From: UBA493 sp035655435
GTDB taxonomy: Archaea; Iainarchaeota; Iainarchaeia; Iainarchaeales; Iainarchaeaceae
Reading direction: 5' to 3'
Assembly (NCBI GenBank): GCA_035655435.1
Contig: DASRUN010000067.1
Location: 1 to 15,765, forward strand
DNA: 15,765 nucleotides
Shown: in pieces, positions 1-6,828 of the stretch
Layout of the letters: each line of letters begins with the position of its first letter
How positions within the stretch are numbered: the first letter of the stretch is position 1
Notes under the pieces: generated by a model
Databases searched by the model: none
The model's input: only the letters and a program-made list of their open reading frames with translations
Told to the model about the DNA's origin: nothing
Translations under genes and position numbers: made by a program

Positions 1-131
1 TACAAGTACGTTACAGAAGCCCAACAAAAACATTGGACAAAAAAAGAAGCGCCATCAAATCCACAGACAACCCTGCTACAGTTCAGCTGAAAAGGACTCG
101 GTGGGCTTTAGCCCACCGTAGTTCAAGAGGG
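1..131 (+). mobile_element. Right-end remnant of a probable IS200/IS605-type element (tnpB 3' end)
   Basis: The first 90 bases read without interruption in frame 1 to a TGA at 88-90, giving a C-terminal scrap that includes KKEAP and ends TTLLQFS. The other two forward frames are also open here (frame 3 to a TAA at 132-134), so the true frame is uncertain. A strong hairpin follows at once (94-124). A coding end running straight into a subterminal hairpin is how tnpB and the right end are arranged in IS200/IS605 elements, where this stretch also supplies the omega-RNA scaffold. The family is inferred from layout and hairpin style; no catalytic residues lie inside the window. It could instead be the end of an unrelated gene followed by a terminator hairpin. 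Confidence 0.4.
94..124 (+). repeat. Strong hairpin, candidate IS right-end structure
   Basis: CGGTGGGC (99-106) pairs perfectly with GCCCACCG (111-118) around a TTTA loop. The stem continues as GGACT (94-98) against AGTTC (120-124), with one bulged T at 119 and one G-T pair, for 13 pairs in all. It is GC-rich in an AT-rich region. The base of the stem (GGAC/GTTC followed by AAGAGG) matches the hairpin at 8850-8871. A T-tract at 153-158 lies downstream. Confidence 0.7.
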
Positions 132-279
132 TAAGGTTCAGCAGGTGCAGCCTTTTTTGCAAAACGTTTTCTGAAAAATTCTCTAAGATTTGGAAATCTA
201 CCCATCTAAGAATTAGCCAAAAGGCTGTATTTATTAATATCTATATTAAAATTAGAAAAATAAAATATTGAGTTGTTTC

Positions 280-705
280 TCAGGTTTTTTGTGCAATGAA
301 CGCACCGATTATTCCAAATATGAAACCAATAATCGGGCTTAAAAGTAGTCCTAAGATATAGCCAATAATAGCAAACAGCATCACAGTTTCTGTTGATACG
401 CCGATTTGTGTGCTAACTGCTTCCCAAGGAATAACTCCTGTAATGGTAAAAATAATATTTCCAATAATAGTGGCTATCATAGAAAAAAATGATGCTACAG
501 CGCCTGTAAGAGCTCCGTTGATAAGATCGAACTTGAATGCTTTCACTGCATTATAACCCGCAAATCCAAGAATCACAAATTGAATTGGAAGTGAAATAAT
601 TCCAAGGTTCAAACCAACAAAGCCCAGTACCGCAACAACAGAGGTTAAGCCAATAAGTAAAAGTGCTGGAATTTTTGCTGCTTCGATTATCTTTTTGAAA
701 TCCAT
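280..705 (-). CDS. Small four-helix membrane protein of unknown function
   Basis: A 141-residue, almost wholly hydrophobic protein with about four membrane helices (roughly residues 11-33, 37-56, 62-90 and 107-138), many glycines, and a short charged N-terminus (MDFKKIIEAAK) that fits a cytoplasmic start. There is no signal peptide cleavage site and no catalytic motif. I do not recognise the family; small archaeal membrane proteins of this design are usually left as DUFs. The ATG at 703-705 is preferred because a TATA-like ATTTAAAA is centred about 26 nt upstream, which fits a leaderless transcript. It lies 36 nt downstream of the large lipoprotein gene on the same strand, so it may also be reached by read-through from it. 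Confidence 0.75.
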   Translation of the reverse strand: MDFKKIIEAAKIPALLLIGLTSVVAVLGFVGLNLGIISLPIQFVILGFAGYNAVKAFKFDLINGALTGAVASFFSMIATIIGNIIFTITGVIPWEAVSTQIGVSTETVMLFAIIGYILGLLLSPIIGFIFGIIGAFIAQKT

Positions 706-727
706 GTATAATCTATTTCCACAAAGG

Positions 728-735
728 TTTTAAAT
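728..735 (-). promoter_or_regulatory. TATA box of the small membrane protein gene
   Basis: ATTTAAAA on the minus strand, centred about 26 nt before the ATG at 705, with purines (GAA) just upstream where a BRE would lie. The spacing implies that transcription starts at or next to the start codon. Confidence 0.5.
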
Positions 736-741
736 TTCAAT

Positions 742-2514
742 TTAATTCGCATTCAGAACATAACCTGCTTCTGTTGAAACAAGCGAACCGAAAATAACCA
801 CGTTTTCATTTTCAAAATTCAAATTACATTCGTTTCCGGAAATCTGGAGAGTTAATTCAGGGTTTTCAATATCATGCATTATTCCGCCGCAAGAATTACA
901 ACACGGATCTTCTTCAGAGCAAAATTTGAGAGTACAAGCAACGGGATCGCTTACAATTCCCTGAACCTGAATATTTTCTTCATCCAAATAATTCTCCGGA
1001 TTTTCAACTGCTTCACTAACCTGCAAAAAACCAGGGTTTATTGTGCTCGCCGGTATAAGTGTTTCTATCTTTGAAATTATTTCCCTTATCTCTTCGGAAA
1101 TCTCATCCGGGCACTCAAGACCAATTCCAATGAGTTCATTTTCTTTTCCGTTCAAAGAAATTTTGATGTTCTTGCTTGGCGCATCCGCAACACACTGCAT
1201 TATTTCCCCTTCTTCAAAAAAATTTGTTGTTTCAATGAAATCAATAAGCGCATCAACTTCACTTTGTGTTAATTGTTCTTCACGGAAAGAAACAACACCT
1301 GTTGCCCAATTAGTTGTTTCAATTGTAACCCTTCCATCCGCGTAAATGCCGGTAACAGTCTCGTTTGCAAATTCAGGAATAGTGAAACCCGGAACATCAG
1401 TCTTCACTATAATAGGCTCTTCATATTCATTTTCAACTGTTTCCCCAGGGCACTTTTGGAATTCGCAGAAAGGAGCTTCTCTTCCCACAGCGCTTCCGTC
1501 AGGGCAGACTTTTGCGTCCTCAGTGCATGCAATCGGTTCCATTTTTGCAAATCCTAGTTCTATAAGTTTTTCCGCATCACTTGAATTTGCAAGAACCGCT
1601 ATCTGATCTCCGCGCGGGCAAGAACAAGCCAAACAAACAACTTCACTCACTTGTCTACTTTTTACCTCAGAAACAATAATTCCTTTTTCTTCCTCAAGCC
1701 AAGCGGTAATCCTATCGTTTTCCGTTGCAAACAATTTCAAAGTCCCCCATGACTCCCAAGCATTTCCGCCGCATTGAACCGGTTCAATTGAAAACCACTC
1801 TGTTCTGCCAGTGTTTTGTTCTGATTTTGATATAATTATTTTAGCCTCTTTTTTTTCAAGGTCAATTGAAACCAATTCAAATGTATACAAGGAAAAATTT
1901 TGTTTCGGATTTGTTTTCTCGGAAAGTTGAATGCTAAATTCCGGATTATTCAAACTTGTTCCGTCTTCCGGAATTATTCTTATTCCAAGTTCTCCTTCCC
2001 ACACACAGGCCATTCCTTCTTCGCATCTTGAATTGAAAAAAGAACCCACCAAAAATTTTATTCCACTATTATCAGAATAAATTTCTCCTTCATGAACCGA
2101 AAGAGTTTCTCCGAGCGCAAAGATTTTTTCATTCGGGTTATTTTGTTTCACAACAATTACTGCAGAATCAACTTCAATTGATTTCAATTCAATAGTATAA
2201 TTTCCAATGTCCGCTTTCGGTCTTGTTGTTTCCCCCAAAATTACTTCCGTGAATTTTCCGCTTGGACTTGAACCGTCAACAGAAAATCCGACAGTCAAAG
2301 TTACTCCTAATTCCCCTTCCCAAATGCACTGTACATCCGCCGGACATCTTGAATCATTAAAACTAACTACATTAACAAAAACGTCATTTTCTTCATTAAA
2401 ATAATTAGTATTTTCTTTTACCGAAAATTCTTTTCCAAGTTCAAAAGAAACTACGTTGGCTTGAGTGCACCCAAGCAAAAGCATGCTCAACACTAAAATA
2501 ATTCCTAGTTTCAT
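742..2514 (-). CDS. Large mosaic Cys-rich lipoprotein
   Basis: A 590-residue predicted lipoprotein: hydrophobic N-terminus with lipobox LLGC (Cys16). Two tandem beta-rich repeats follow (about 22-124 and 131-230), each with an SRC-x5-C-x-WEGELG motif (DSRCPADVQCIWEGELG at 54-70; NSRCEEGMACVWEGELG at 161-177). Next comes a Cys cluster domain (EPVQCGG at 244-250, CLACSCPRGD at 294-303), then a C-x6-CPDGSAVGREAPFCEFQKCP block (330-356) known from other archaeal and bacterial lipoproteins. A domain at about 388-488 resembles the body of the lipoprotein encoded at 6272-6787. The C-terminal domain (500-590) has CC-x2-CGG and a strand pattern like an OB-fold. Probably anchored outside the cell membrane; the function is unknown and no enzyme motif is visible. 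The ATG has a TATA-like CTTTAAAAG centred 28 nt upstream. Confidence 0.85.
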   Translation of the reverse strand: MKLGIILVLSMLLLGCTQANVVSFELGKEFSVKENTNYFNEENDVFVNVVSFNDSRCPADVQCIWEGELGVTLTVGFSVDGSSPSGKFTEVILGETTRPKADIGNYTIELKSIEVDSAVIVVKQNNPNEKIFALGETLSVHEGEIYSDNSGIKFLVGSFFNSRCEEGMACVWEGELGIRIIPEDGTSLNNPEFSIQLSEKTNPKQNFSLYTFELVSIDLEKKEAKIIISKSEQNTGRTEWFSIEPVQCGGNAWESWGTLKLFATENDRITAWLEEEKGIIVSEVKSRQVSEVVCLACSCPRGDQIAVLANSSDAEKLIELGFAKMEPIACTEDAKVCPDGSAVGREAPFCEFQKCPGETVENEYEEPIIVKTDVPGFTIPEFANETVTGIYADGRVTIETTNWATGVVSFREEQLTQSEVDALIDFIETTNFFEEGEIMQCVADAPSKNIKISLNGKENELIGIGLECPDEISEEIREIISKIETLIPASTINPGFLQVSEAVENPENYLDEENIQVQGIVSDPVACTLKFCSEEDPCCNSCGGIMHDIENPELTLQISGNECNLNFENENVVIFGSLVSTEAGYVLNAN

Positions 2515-2537
2515 GCAAATAATTGTGCATTGCTTGT

Positions 2538-2546
2538 CTTTTAAAG
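2538..2546 (-). promoter_or_regulatory. TATA box of the large lipoprotein gene
   Basis: CTTTAAAAG on the minus strand, centred about 28 nt before the ATG at 2514, inside the 46-nt gap behind the ATPase gene. It suggests that the lipoprotein gene has its own leaderless promoter although it follows the ATPase gene closely. Confidence 0.45.
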
Positions 2547-2560
2547 GCTTTTCCTAAAAC

Positions 2561-5269
2561 TTAGGCGTTCTGCTTGACATACTTTTTCATTACAATTCGC
2601 GTGGCAAAAATACTTGTTGCATAAGCTGCTATTGCGCCCAAAGCTATTACACCCCAATCAAAGAGTGAAAGCGGCACAATTCCAAAGCATTCTGTTGGAA
2701 AGGCGCATTGTTCTCCAAAAAAATCAAGGTTCAAAGCAAACTCAGCCGGCCAATAAATAAGCGAAAATTGCAAAAAGAGTGAAACCCCCAATGCAAGAAC
2801 AAGCCACTTGTTAGAGAAAAAACCCAATTCCTCTTGCTCGCGAATAACAACAATCCTCACAAATTCATAAACAATAAGCGAAGTGAAAACCATTGTCTGC
2901 GCCAATGCAAGGCTTTTTTCTAAATAAAAGAAAAAAATTCCGGAAACAATTATTGTGAGAATGCCAGCTATTATGAGCATGATAATTCCCAATGGTTTGT
3001 TTATGATTTCTTCATTGTTTTTCCTTGGCTTTTCGCGCATTATTTCCGGCTTCGGAGGATCTGCTCCAAGAGCAATAGCAGCAGCTCCATCCGTGAGAAT
3101 ATTAATCCAGAGTAATTGCAATGGAAGCAGTGCAACAACGGTTTGCGTGGCGGAAACATTTTGCGCGGAAGCAATGAAAAGAACTGAAATCGTTGAAACA
3201 AATATTATAAGTACCTCGGCAAGATTGCTTGTGAGCAAATAATTCACAAACTTTTGTATATTCTCAAAAACTGTTCTCCCGTATCTTATAGCTTCAATAA
3301 TCGTCGCAAAATTATCATCCAAAAGCACTATATCTGAGGCTTCTTTTGCCACATCTGTTCCTCTAATTCCCATTGCAATTCCCACATCCGCAAGCTTCAA
3401 TGCGGGAGCATCATTAACCCCATCTCCCGTCATTGCAACAGTATGGCCGCTATCACGCAAAGCCTTCATAATTGCAAATTTTTGCTCCGGGCTCACTCTT
3501 GCAAAAATGCTAGCTTCTTCCACTAATTTTTTCAATTCCTGTTCGGAAAGCTGTTCAAGTTCGGTTGCATTCACAACCCTTCCCTTAAAACCAACTTTTT
3601 CTCCCACTGCTTTTGCGGTTGCGGCATTATCTCCCGTGAGCATTATAACTCGGATTCCCGCATTCCTCGCTGTTTCAAGTGCTTGCTTTACTTCCTCACG
3701 AGGAGGATCCATCATTCCCTGCAAACCCAAAAAAACCATTTCCTTCTCCTCGTTTCCTTCTCCTTCAATTTCCTTTTGTGCAAAAGCCAGAACTCTAAGT
3801 GCCTTTGAAGCCATCGCATTATTTTTTTGCAGAATTTTTTCTTTTTCTTCCTTTGAAAACTTTTTTGTTTTTCCATTCACAAAAATTTGTGAACACGCTT
3901 CCACAATCACTTCCGGCGCGCCCTTAGAATAAGCGATTTTTTTTCCGCCGAAATCATAAACAGTTGTCATTCTTTTTCTTGCGGAAGTAAAAGGAAAATC
4001 TTTCACGCGGTTCATTCCTTCAAGCGTCATGCCTGCTTTCAGCGCGGAAACCGTGAGTGCAATTTCCGTTGGGTCTCCAATGAATTTCAATTCATTATTT
4101 TTTTCCATTATTGTATCGTTGCACGCAAAACCGCAAAGCAGAACAGGTTCAATTTCCTTTGCATTTGTTTCTTTTCCGTTTTTCAAAAACTTTCCCTCAA
4201 TTTTTCTTCCCGTTCCTGTAACATCGTAAAAATTTCCGTCAAAATAAACACTTTGCACAGTCATAGAATTTTCCGTTATCGTTCCTGTTTTGTCCGTGCA
4301 AATTGTATCAACACTTCCAAGCGTTTCCACAATGGGAAGTCGTCTCACAAGGCTCTTTTTCTGCAGCATTTTCTGTGTGGCTATTGCAAGCGAAACCGTT
4401 ACAACAACAGGAAGTCCCTCCGGAATTGCCGCAACCGCAAGGCTGATTGAAGAAATAATAACATCAATTACCTCCGCTTTTTGCACCAAAAAAAGCGTTA
4501 TTGCAACAAAAATGATTATCGCAATTATTCCCCAACTGATTTTTTTGCTCAAAGCCTCTATTTCTTTATGGAAACGGGTTTTTTCCTCGTGAATGCTTTC
4601 CAATTCGCGCGCAATTTTCCCAACCTCAGTTCCTTTCCCGGTTTCAACAACAACACACTTTCCCCTGCCCCTTATAACACTTGTATTCATGAAAACCATA
4701 TTTGTTCGCTCGGCAAGCGTAACACCACTATTAAGCTCTTTCAACTGCTTCGAAGCCCCGGCGCTTTCTCCTGTTAGAATTGATTCATCAATCCTGAGTT
4801 CGTTTGCATCAATTAGGCGTGCATCCGCCGCAATTTTGATTCCCTCGCTTAAATGCAGCACATCTCCGGGAACAATGTTTTCGGCATCAATTTCCACCAA
4901 GGAACCTTCTCTATACACAAGTGCTTTCGGCGCACCCATTTTTTTGAGCGCTTCAATTCCCTTTTCCGCGCTGTAATTCTGCCAAAAACCAATTATTCCG
5001 TTCAAGATTACAATTGCGATTATGAGAACTCCGTCTATTCCTCGTTCGAAAAAAACAGAGAAAATTGCCGCTGCAATAAGCATCAAAACAAGCGGGCTGG
5101 TAAATTGTTCAATAAAAATTTGGAAAATCGGTATTTTGTACTCTGATCTGATTACATTTTTCCCGTATTCTTCTATTCTTTTTTTTGCTTCCTCGTTTCC
5201 CAAACCGGTTTCGTGTGTGGAAAATCTTTCCAAAATTTCTTTTGCCGTTGAAGCATGCCAATCAACCAT
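2561..5269 (-). CDS. Calcium-transporting P-type ATPase (P2A-like)
   Basis: A full-length P-type cation pump of 902 residues. It has the N-terminal cation-ATPase domain (about 1-75), the actuator TGES loop (166-169), PEGLP in M4 (283-287), the phosphorylation site DKTGT with Asp326, the hinge motifs MLTGDN and GDGVNDAPALK, and a C-terminal set of membrane helices. PEGLP in M4, NLAE in M5 and WINILTDG in M6 correspond to the Ca2+ ligands of SERCA/PMR1 pumps, so Ca2+ (or Mn2+) export from the cytoplasm driven by ATP is the most likely activity. A Na+/K+ role is less likely but cannot be excluded by eye. All catalytic motifs are intact. The start at 5269 has no Shine-Dalgarno sequence; a possible TATA element lies about 34 nt upstream. 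The lipoprotein gene follows 46 nt downstream. Confidence 0.93.
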   Translation of the reverse strand: MVDWHASTAKEILERFSTHETGLGNEEAKKRIEEYGKNVIRSEYKIPIFQIFIEQFTSPLVLMLIAAAIFSVFFERGIDGVLIIAIVILNGIIGFWQNYSAEKGIEALKKMGAPKALVYREGSLVEIDAENIVPGDVLHLSEGIKIAADARLIDANELRIDESILTGESAGASKQLKELNSGVTLAERTNMVFMNTSVIRGRGKCVVVETGKGTEVGKIARELESIHEEKTRFHKEIEALSKKISWGIIAIIIFVAITLFLVQKAEVIDVIISSISLAVAAIPEGLPVVVTVSLAIATQKMLQKKSLVRRLPIVETLGSVDTICTDKTGTITENSMTVQSVYFDGNFYDVTGTGRKIEGKFLKNGKETNAKEIEPVLLCGFACNDTIMEKNNELKFIGDPTEIALTVSALKAGMTLEGMNRVKDFPFTSARKRMTTVYDFGGKKIAYSKGAPEVIVEACSQIFVNGKTKKFSKEEKEKILQKNNAMASKALRVLAFAQKEIEGEGNEEKEMVFLGLQGMMDPPREEVKQALETARNAGIRVIMLTGDNAATAKAVGEKVGFKGRVVNATELEQLSEQELKKLVEEASIFARVSPEQKFAIMKALRDSGHTVAMTGDGVNDAPALKLADVGIAMGIRGTDVAKEASDIVLLDDNFATIIEAIRYGRTVFENIQKFVNYLLTSNLAEVLIIFVSTISVLFIASAQNVSATQTVVALLPLQLLWINILTDGAAAIALGADPPKPEIMREKPRKNNEEIINKPLGIIMLIIAGILTIIVSGIFFFYLEKSLALAQTMVFTSLIVYEFVRIVVIREQEELGFFSNKWLVLALGVSLFLQFSLIYWPAEFALNLDFFGEQCAFPTECFGIVPLSLFDWGVIALGAIAAYATSIFATRIVMKKYVKQNA

Positions 5270-5300
5270 TAGGATCGCTAAAATAAAGAAGATTGTTTTT

Positions 5301-5308
5301 TTTAATAC
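5301..5308 (-). promoter_or_regulatory. Possible TATA box of the ATPase gene
   Basis: GTATTAAA on the minus strand, centred about 35 nt before the ATG at 5269. The spacing is looser than for the other genes here, so a short leader or another element (CTTTATTTTAG at 5278-5288, too close for a leaderless start) is possible. Confidence 0.25.
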
Positions 5309-5349
5309 AAAGCTTTTGCCGAAAATTGCTTCGTGTGCCGGAACTTAAT

Positions 5350-5360
5350 ATTAAAAATAA
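5350..5360 (+). promoter_or_regulatory. Possible TATA box of the 41-aa ORF
   Basis: ATTAAAAATAA centred about 25 nt before the GTG at 5380, the same spacing as for the confident genes in the window. Confidence 0.3.
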
Positions 5361-5379
5361 TTTGATCCAATTTCTGTAT

Positions 5380-5505
5380 GTGAAAACATCCAAGTCCAAA
5401 AATGCAATTCCTGAATCCGGAGTACACAAAGAATACTACAGCGATGGAACACTGTCTTCTTCCATAAAATACAAAGATTTTTACAAACAGCTTGCTGAGC
5501 TCTGA
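5380..5505 (+). CDS. Possible 41-aa protein or gene remnant with a YwqK-like repeat
   Basis: A GTG-started ORF of 41 codons between the ATPase and vapB genes. The same frame is open upstream to at least 5293, but only from a TTG. Its C-terminal half, HKEYYSDGTLSSSIKYKD, has the pattern of MORN/YwqK-type repeats (EYY.dG.l.s.i.Ykd), which normally occur in several copies in YwqK-family proteins; only one is seen here. That favours a remnant of a larger gene, or a very small protein. In support of expression, a TATA-like element sits about 25 nt upstream of the GTG. There is no Shine-Dalgarno sequence. It lies 79 nt before vapB and could be unrelated to it. Confidence 0.35.
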   Translation: MKTSKSKNAIPESGVHKEYYSDGTLSSSIKYKDFYKQLAEL

Positions 5506-5526
5506 AGTCATTATTCCACTTCCGAT

Positions 5527-5541
5527 AATGCTCGGAGCATT
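5527..5541 (+). promoter_or_regulatory. Palindromic candidate operator of vapBC
   Basis: AATGCTC-G-GAGCATT is a perfect 15-nt palindrome touching the 5' edge of the vapB TATA box (5540-5550), where TFB would bind. A weaker inverted pair (CATTAT at 5509-5514, ATAATG at 5525-5530) lies next to it. VapB antitoxins with AbrB folds bind palindromes in their own promoters, so autoregulation is the likely role. Confidence 0.45.
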
Positions 5542-5550
5542 TAAATATAA
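5540..5550 (+). promoter_or_regulatory. TATA box of vapBC
   Basis: TTTAAATATAA, about 26 nt before position 5571. Transcription from there would give a short leader carrying the GAGGTG Shine-Dalgarno sequence at 5574-5579. Confidence 0.6.
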
Positions 5551-5573
5551 CTTCGCATATAATAAAATATAAT

Positions 5574-5579
5574 GAGGTG
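5574..5579 (+). promoter_or_regulatory. Shine-Dalgarno sequence of vapB
   Basis: GAGGTG, 5 nt before the ATG at 5585, complementary to the archaeal 16S 3' tail. Most genes in this window lack such a site, so vapB stands out as having a leadered mRNA. Confidence 0.65.
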
Positions 5580-5584
5580 TTAAT

Positions 5585-5782
5585 ATGAAAGTTATAACTA
5601 TGATAAAAAAGGTCGGAGGATCATTGATGGTTAGGCTTCCCACCGATACGGTAAAGGCCAAAGGATTGCGTGAAGGGGAAATGGTGGAAATTGATGTAGA
5701 GAAGTTGCGCGGCGGCGGTTTTGGCATTTTCAGGGGCATGAAGCCTTTTACACAAGAAGACGAGTTGGAGTCGCATGACTAA
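5585..5782 (+). CDS. vapB: VapB-type antitoxin, AbrB/MazE-like
   Basis: A 65-residue protein with an N-terminal AbrB/SpoVT-type swapped-hairpin domain (about 4-45): the pattern IKKVGGSLMVRLP-x-D-x-VK-x-KGLREGEMVEIDVE is typical of DNA-binding antitoxins. The C-terminal tail (RGMKPFTQEDELESHD) is acidic and would be the part that wraps the toxin. The stop codon overlaps the vapC start by 8 nt, giving translational coupling. It should neutralise VapC and repress the operon through the palindrome just upstream. The start is fixed by a GAGGTG site 5 nt before the ATG. Loss of antitoxin by proteolysis would free the toxin, as in related pairs. Confidence 0.88.
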   Translation: MKVITMIKKVGGSLMVRLPTDTVKAKGLREGEMVEIDVEKLRGGGFGIFRGMKPFTQEDELESHD

Positions 5783-6161
5783 ATATGTGTTGGATTCCTA
5801 TGCCTGGGTAGAATATTTTATAGCCAGTGAAAAAGGCAGGAAAGTCAAAGAAATATTAGAAGCACGAAACAACGAAATTCATACTTCAGTCATAACAATT
5901 GCCGAAGTGTGCGGCAAGGCAAAAAAAGAAAATGCCGATGTTGAAGAAGCCTACAGACAAATGCTGCTTATTTCAAAAATCGAATCGATAACTCCGGAAA
6001 TTGCAAAAGAGGCAAGTTCTTTAAGACACGAAATGAGAAAAAAAGAAGAAAACTTCGGTCTTGCCGACGCCATAATCCTTGTTACCGCAAAAACAATAGG
6101 GGCAAAAGTCCTCACCGGGGACAGGCACTTCAAAGGAATAAAAGAAGCACAAATGCTGTGA
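5775..6161 (+). CDS. vapC: VapC-type PIN-domain ribonuclease toxin
   Basis: A 128-residue single-domain PIN nuclease. The acidic metal-binding residues are in place: Asp7 (LDSYAW), Glu44 (IAEVCG), Asp98 (LADAII) and Asp116 (LTGDRHF). The length and the helix-rich middle are usual for VapC toxins, which cut tRNA or rRNA in a Mg2+/Mn2+-dependent manner. It follows vapB with an 8-nt overlap, the standard arrangement. All catalytic residues are intact, so the toxin is probably active. Its RNA target cannot be told from sequence. Confidence 0.92.
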   Translation: MTKYVLDSYAWVEYFIASEKGRKVKEILEARNNEIHTSVITIAEVCGKAKKENADVEEAYRQMLLISKIESITPEIAKEASSLRHEMRKKEENFGLADAIILVTAKTIGAKVLTGDRHFKGIKEAQML

Positions 6162-6243
6162 ATAAATTACTCTGTCGGATTCCGAAGAATTGCCACAAAA
6201 GTGTTGTAGAAAAACCATCTTTTACCTTACAAAATAGATGTTC

Positions 6244-6249
6244 TTAAAT
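6244..6249 (+). promoter_or_regulatory. TATA-like element of the small lipoprotein gene
   Basis: TTAAAT centred about 25 nt before the ATG at 6272, consistent with a leaderless start; weak by sequence alone. Confidence 0.35.
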
Positions 6250-6271
6250 TCAGGAAAAACAATAATTTGTT

Positions 6272-6787
6272 ATGCAAAAAATTCTGTTTGCCTTAATTAT
6301 CATAACTTTTTTTCTTTTCGGTTGCGTTTCCGATCCTCAAGTTGACAATCCTGCAAATGCAAACGATTTTGAGTTTACTTACTCTTTTGGTGTATTCAGC
6401 GATAATCTTTTTGACACTGAAACCAACAGTTACACAAAAGACATGGTTTGCGAAGAAGACATTCAATACACTTTAGAGTTAAGCGAACAGGAAAAACAGA
6501 CAATTCTCAAAAAGATAATTGAAAATAACCTGCTTTTCGGCAAATCGGATTTTACAGAAAATTGTGGCGCTCTTGGGGATTGCATGAATGTAGATCCACA
6601 ATCAGGAAACGATCTTAAACTCAAAATAGATGGAGTGGAAAAAAACTTTACTTATAGAAACAATTATTACAATTCAAACGATCCGGAACTGAAAAAATAT
6701 TTAGAGGTAACCGAATTAATAGAACAAATAATTCGGGAAAAAGAAACCCAAGCTAACATTCCTCAACCAACATGTGGGTATATGTAA
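6272..6787 (+). CDS. Small lipoprotein of unknown function
   Basis: A 171-residue protein with a hydrophobic leader and lipobox LFGC (Cys18), so probably lipid-anchored on the outer face of the membrane. The body (about 30-165) has the layout FTYSFG...YTKDMVC...LELSEQEKQTILKKIIENNLLFG...C...LKLKIDGVEKNFTY...ELIEQIIREKE. This resembles residues 388-488 of the large lipoprotein at 742-2514, where an LTQSEVDALIDFIETTNFFE helix is likewise followed by a Cys, an ISLNGKE strand and a C-terminal helix. It seems to be a shared, uncharacterised extracellular domain. No catalytic motif is seen. The next ORF could be read from an in-frame upstream codon overlapping this gene, but its better start lies downstream at 6829. 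Confidence 0.8.
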   Translation: MQKILFALIIITFFLFGCVSDPQVDNPANANDFEFTYSFGVFSDNLFDTETNSYTKDMVCEEDIQYTLELSEQEKQTILKKIIENNLLFGKSDFTENCGALGDCMNVDPQSGNDLKLKIDGVEKNFTYRNNYYNSNDPELKKYLEVTELIEQIIREKETQANIPQPTCGYM

Positions 6788-6796
6788 ACCATAAAA

Positions 6797-6805
6797 AAAT
6801 AAATA
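6797..6805 (+). promoter_or_regulatory. TATA box of the sigma-like gene
   Basis: AAATAAATA centred about 28 nt before the ATG at 6829, supporting this start over the upstream one at 6772 that overlaps the lipoprotein gene. Confidence 0.4.
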
Positions 6806-6828
6806 GCATCAGCCTACTATACCATGTA

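Noticed and set aside
5302..5739. Minus-strand 145-codon ORF across vapB
   Set aside because: It is antisense to vapB and the 41-aa ORF, and has no promoter or family resemblance.
6772..6828. Upstream start (ATG at 6772) for the sigma-like gene
   Set aside because: It overlaps the lipoprotein gene by 16 nt and adds 19 residues with no motif, while the ATG at 6829 has a well-spaced TATA element.
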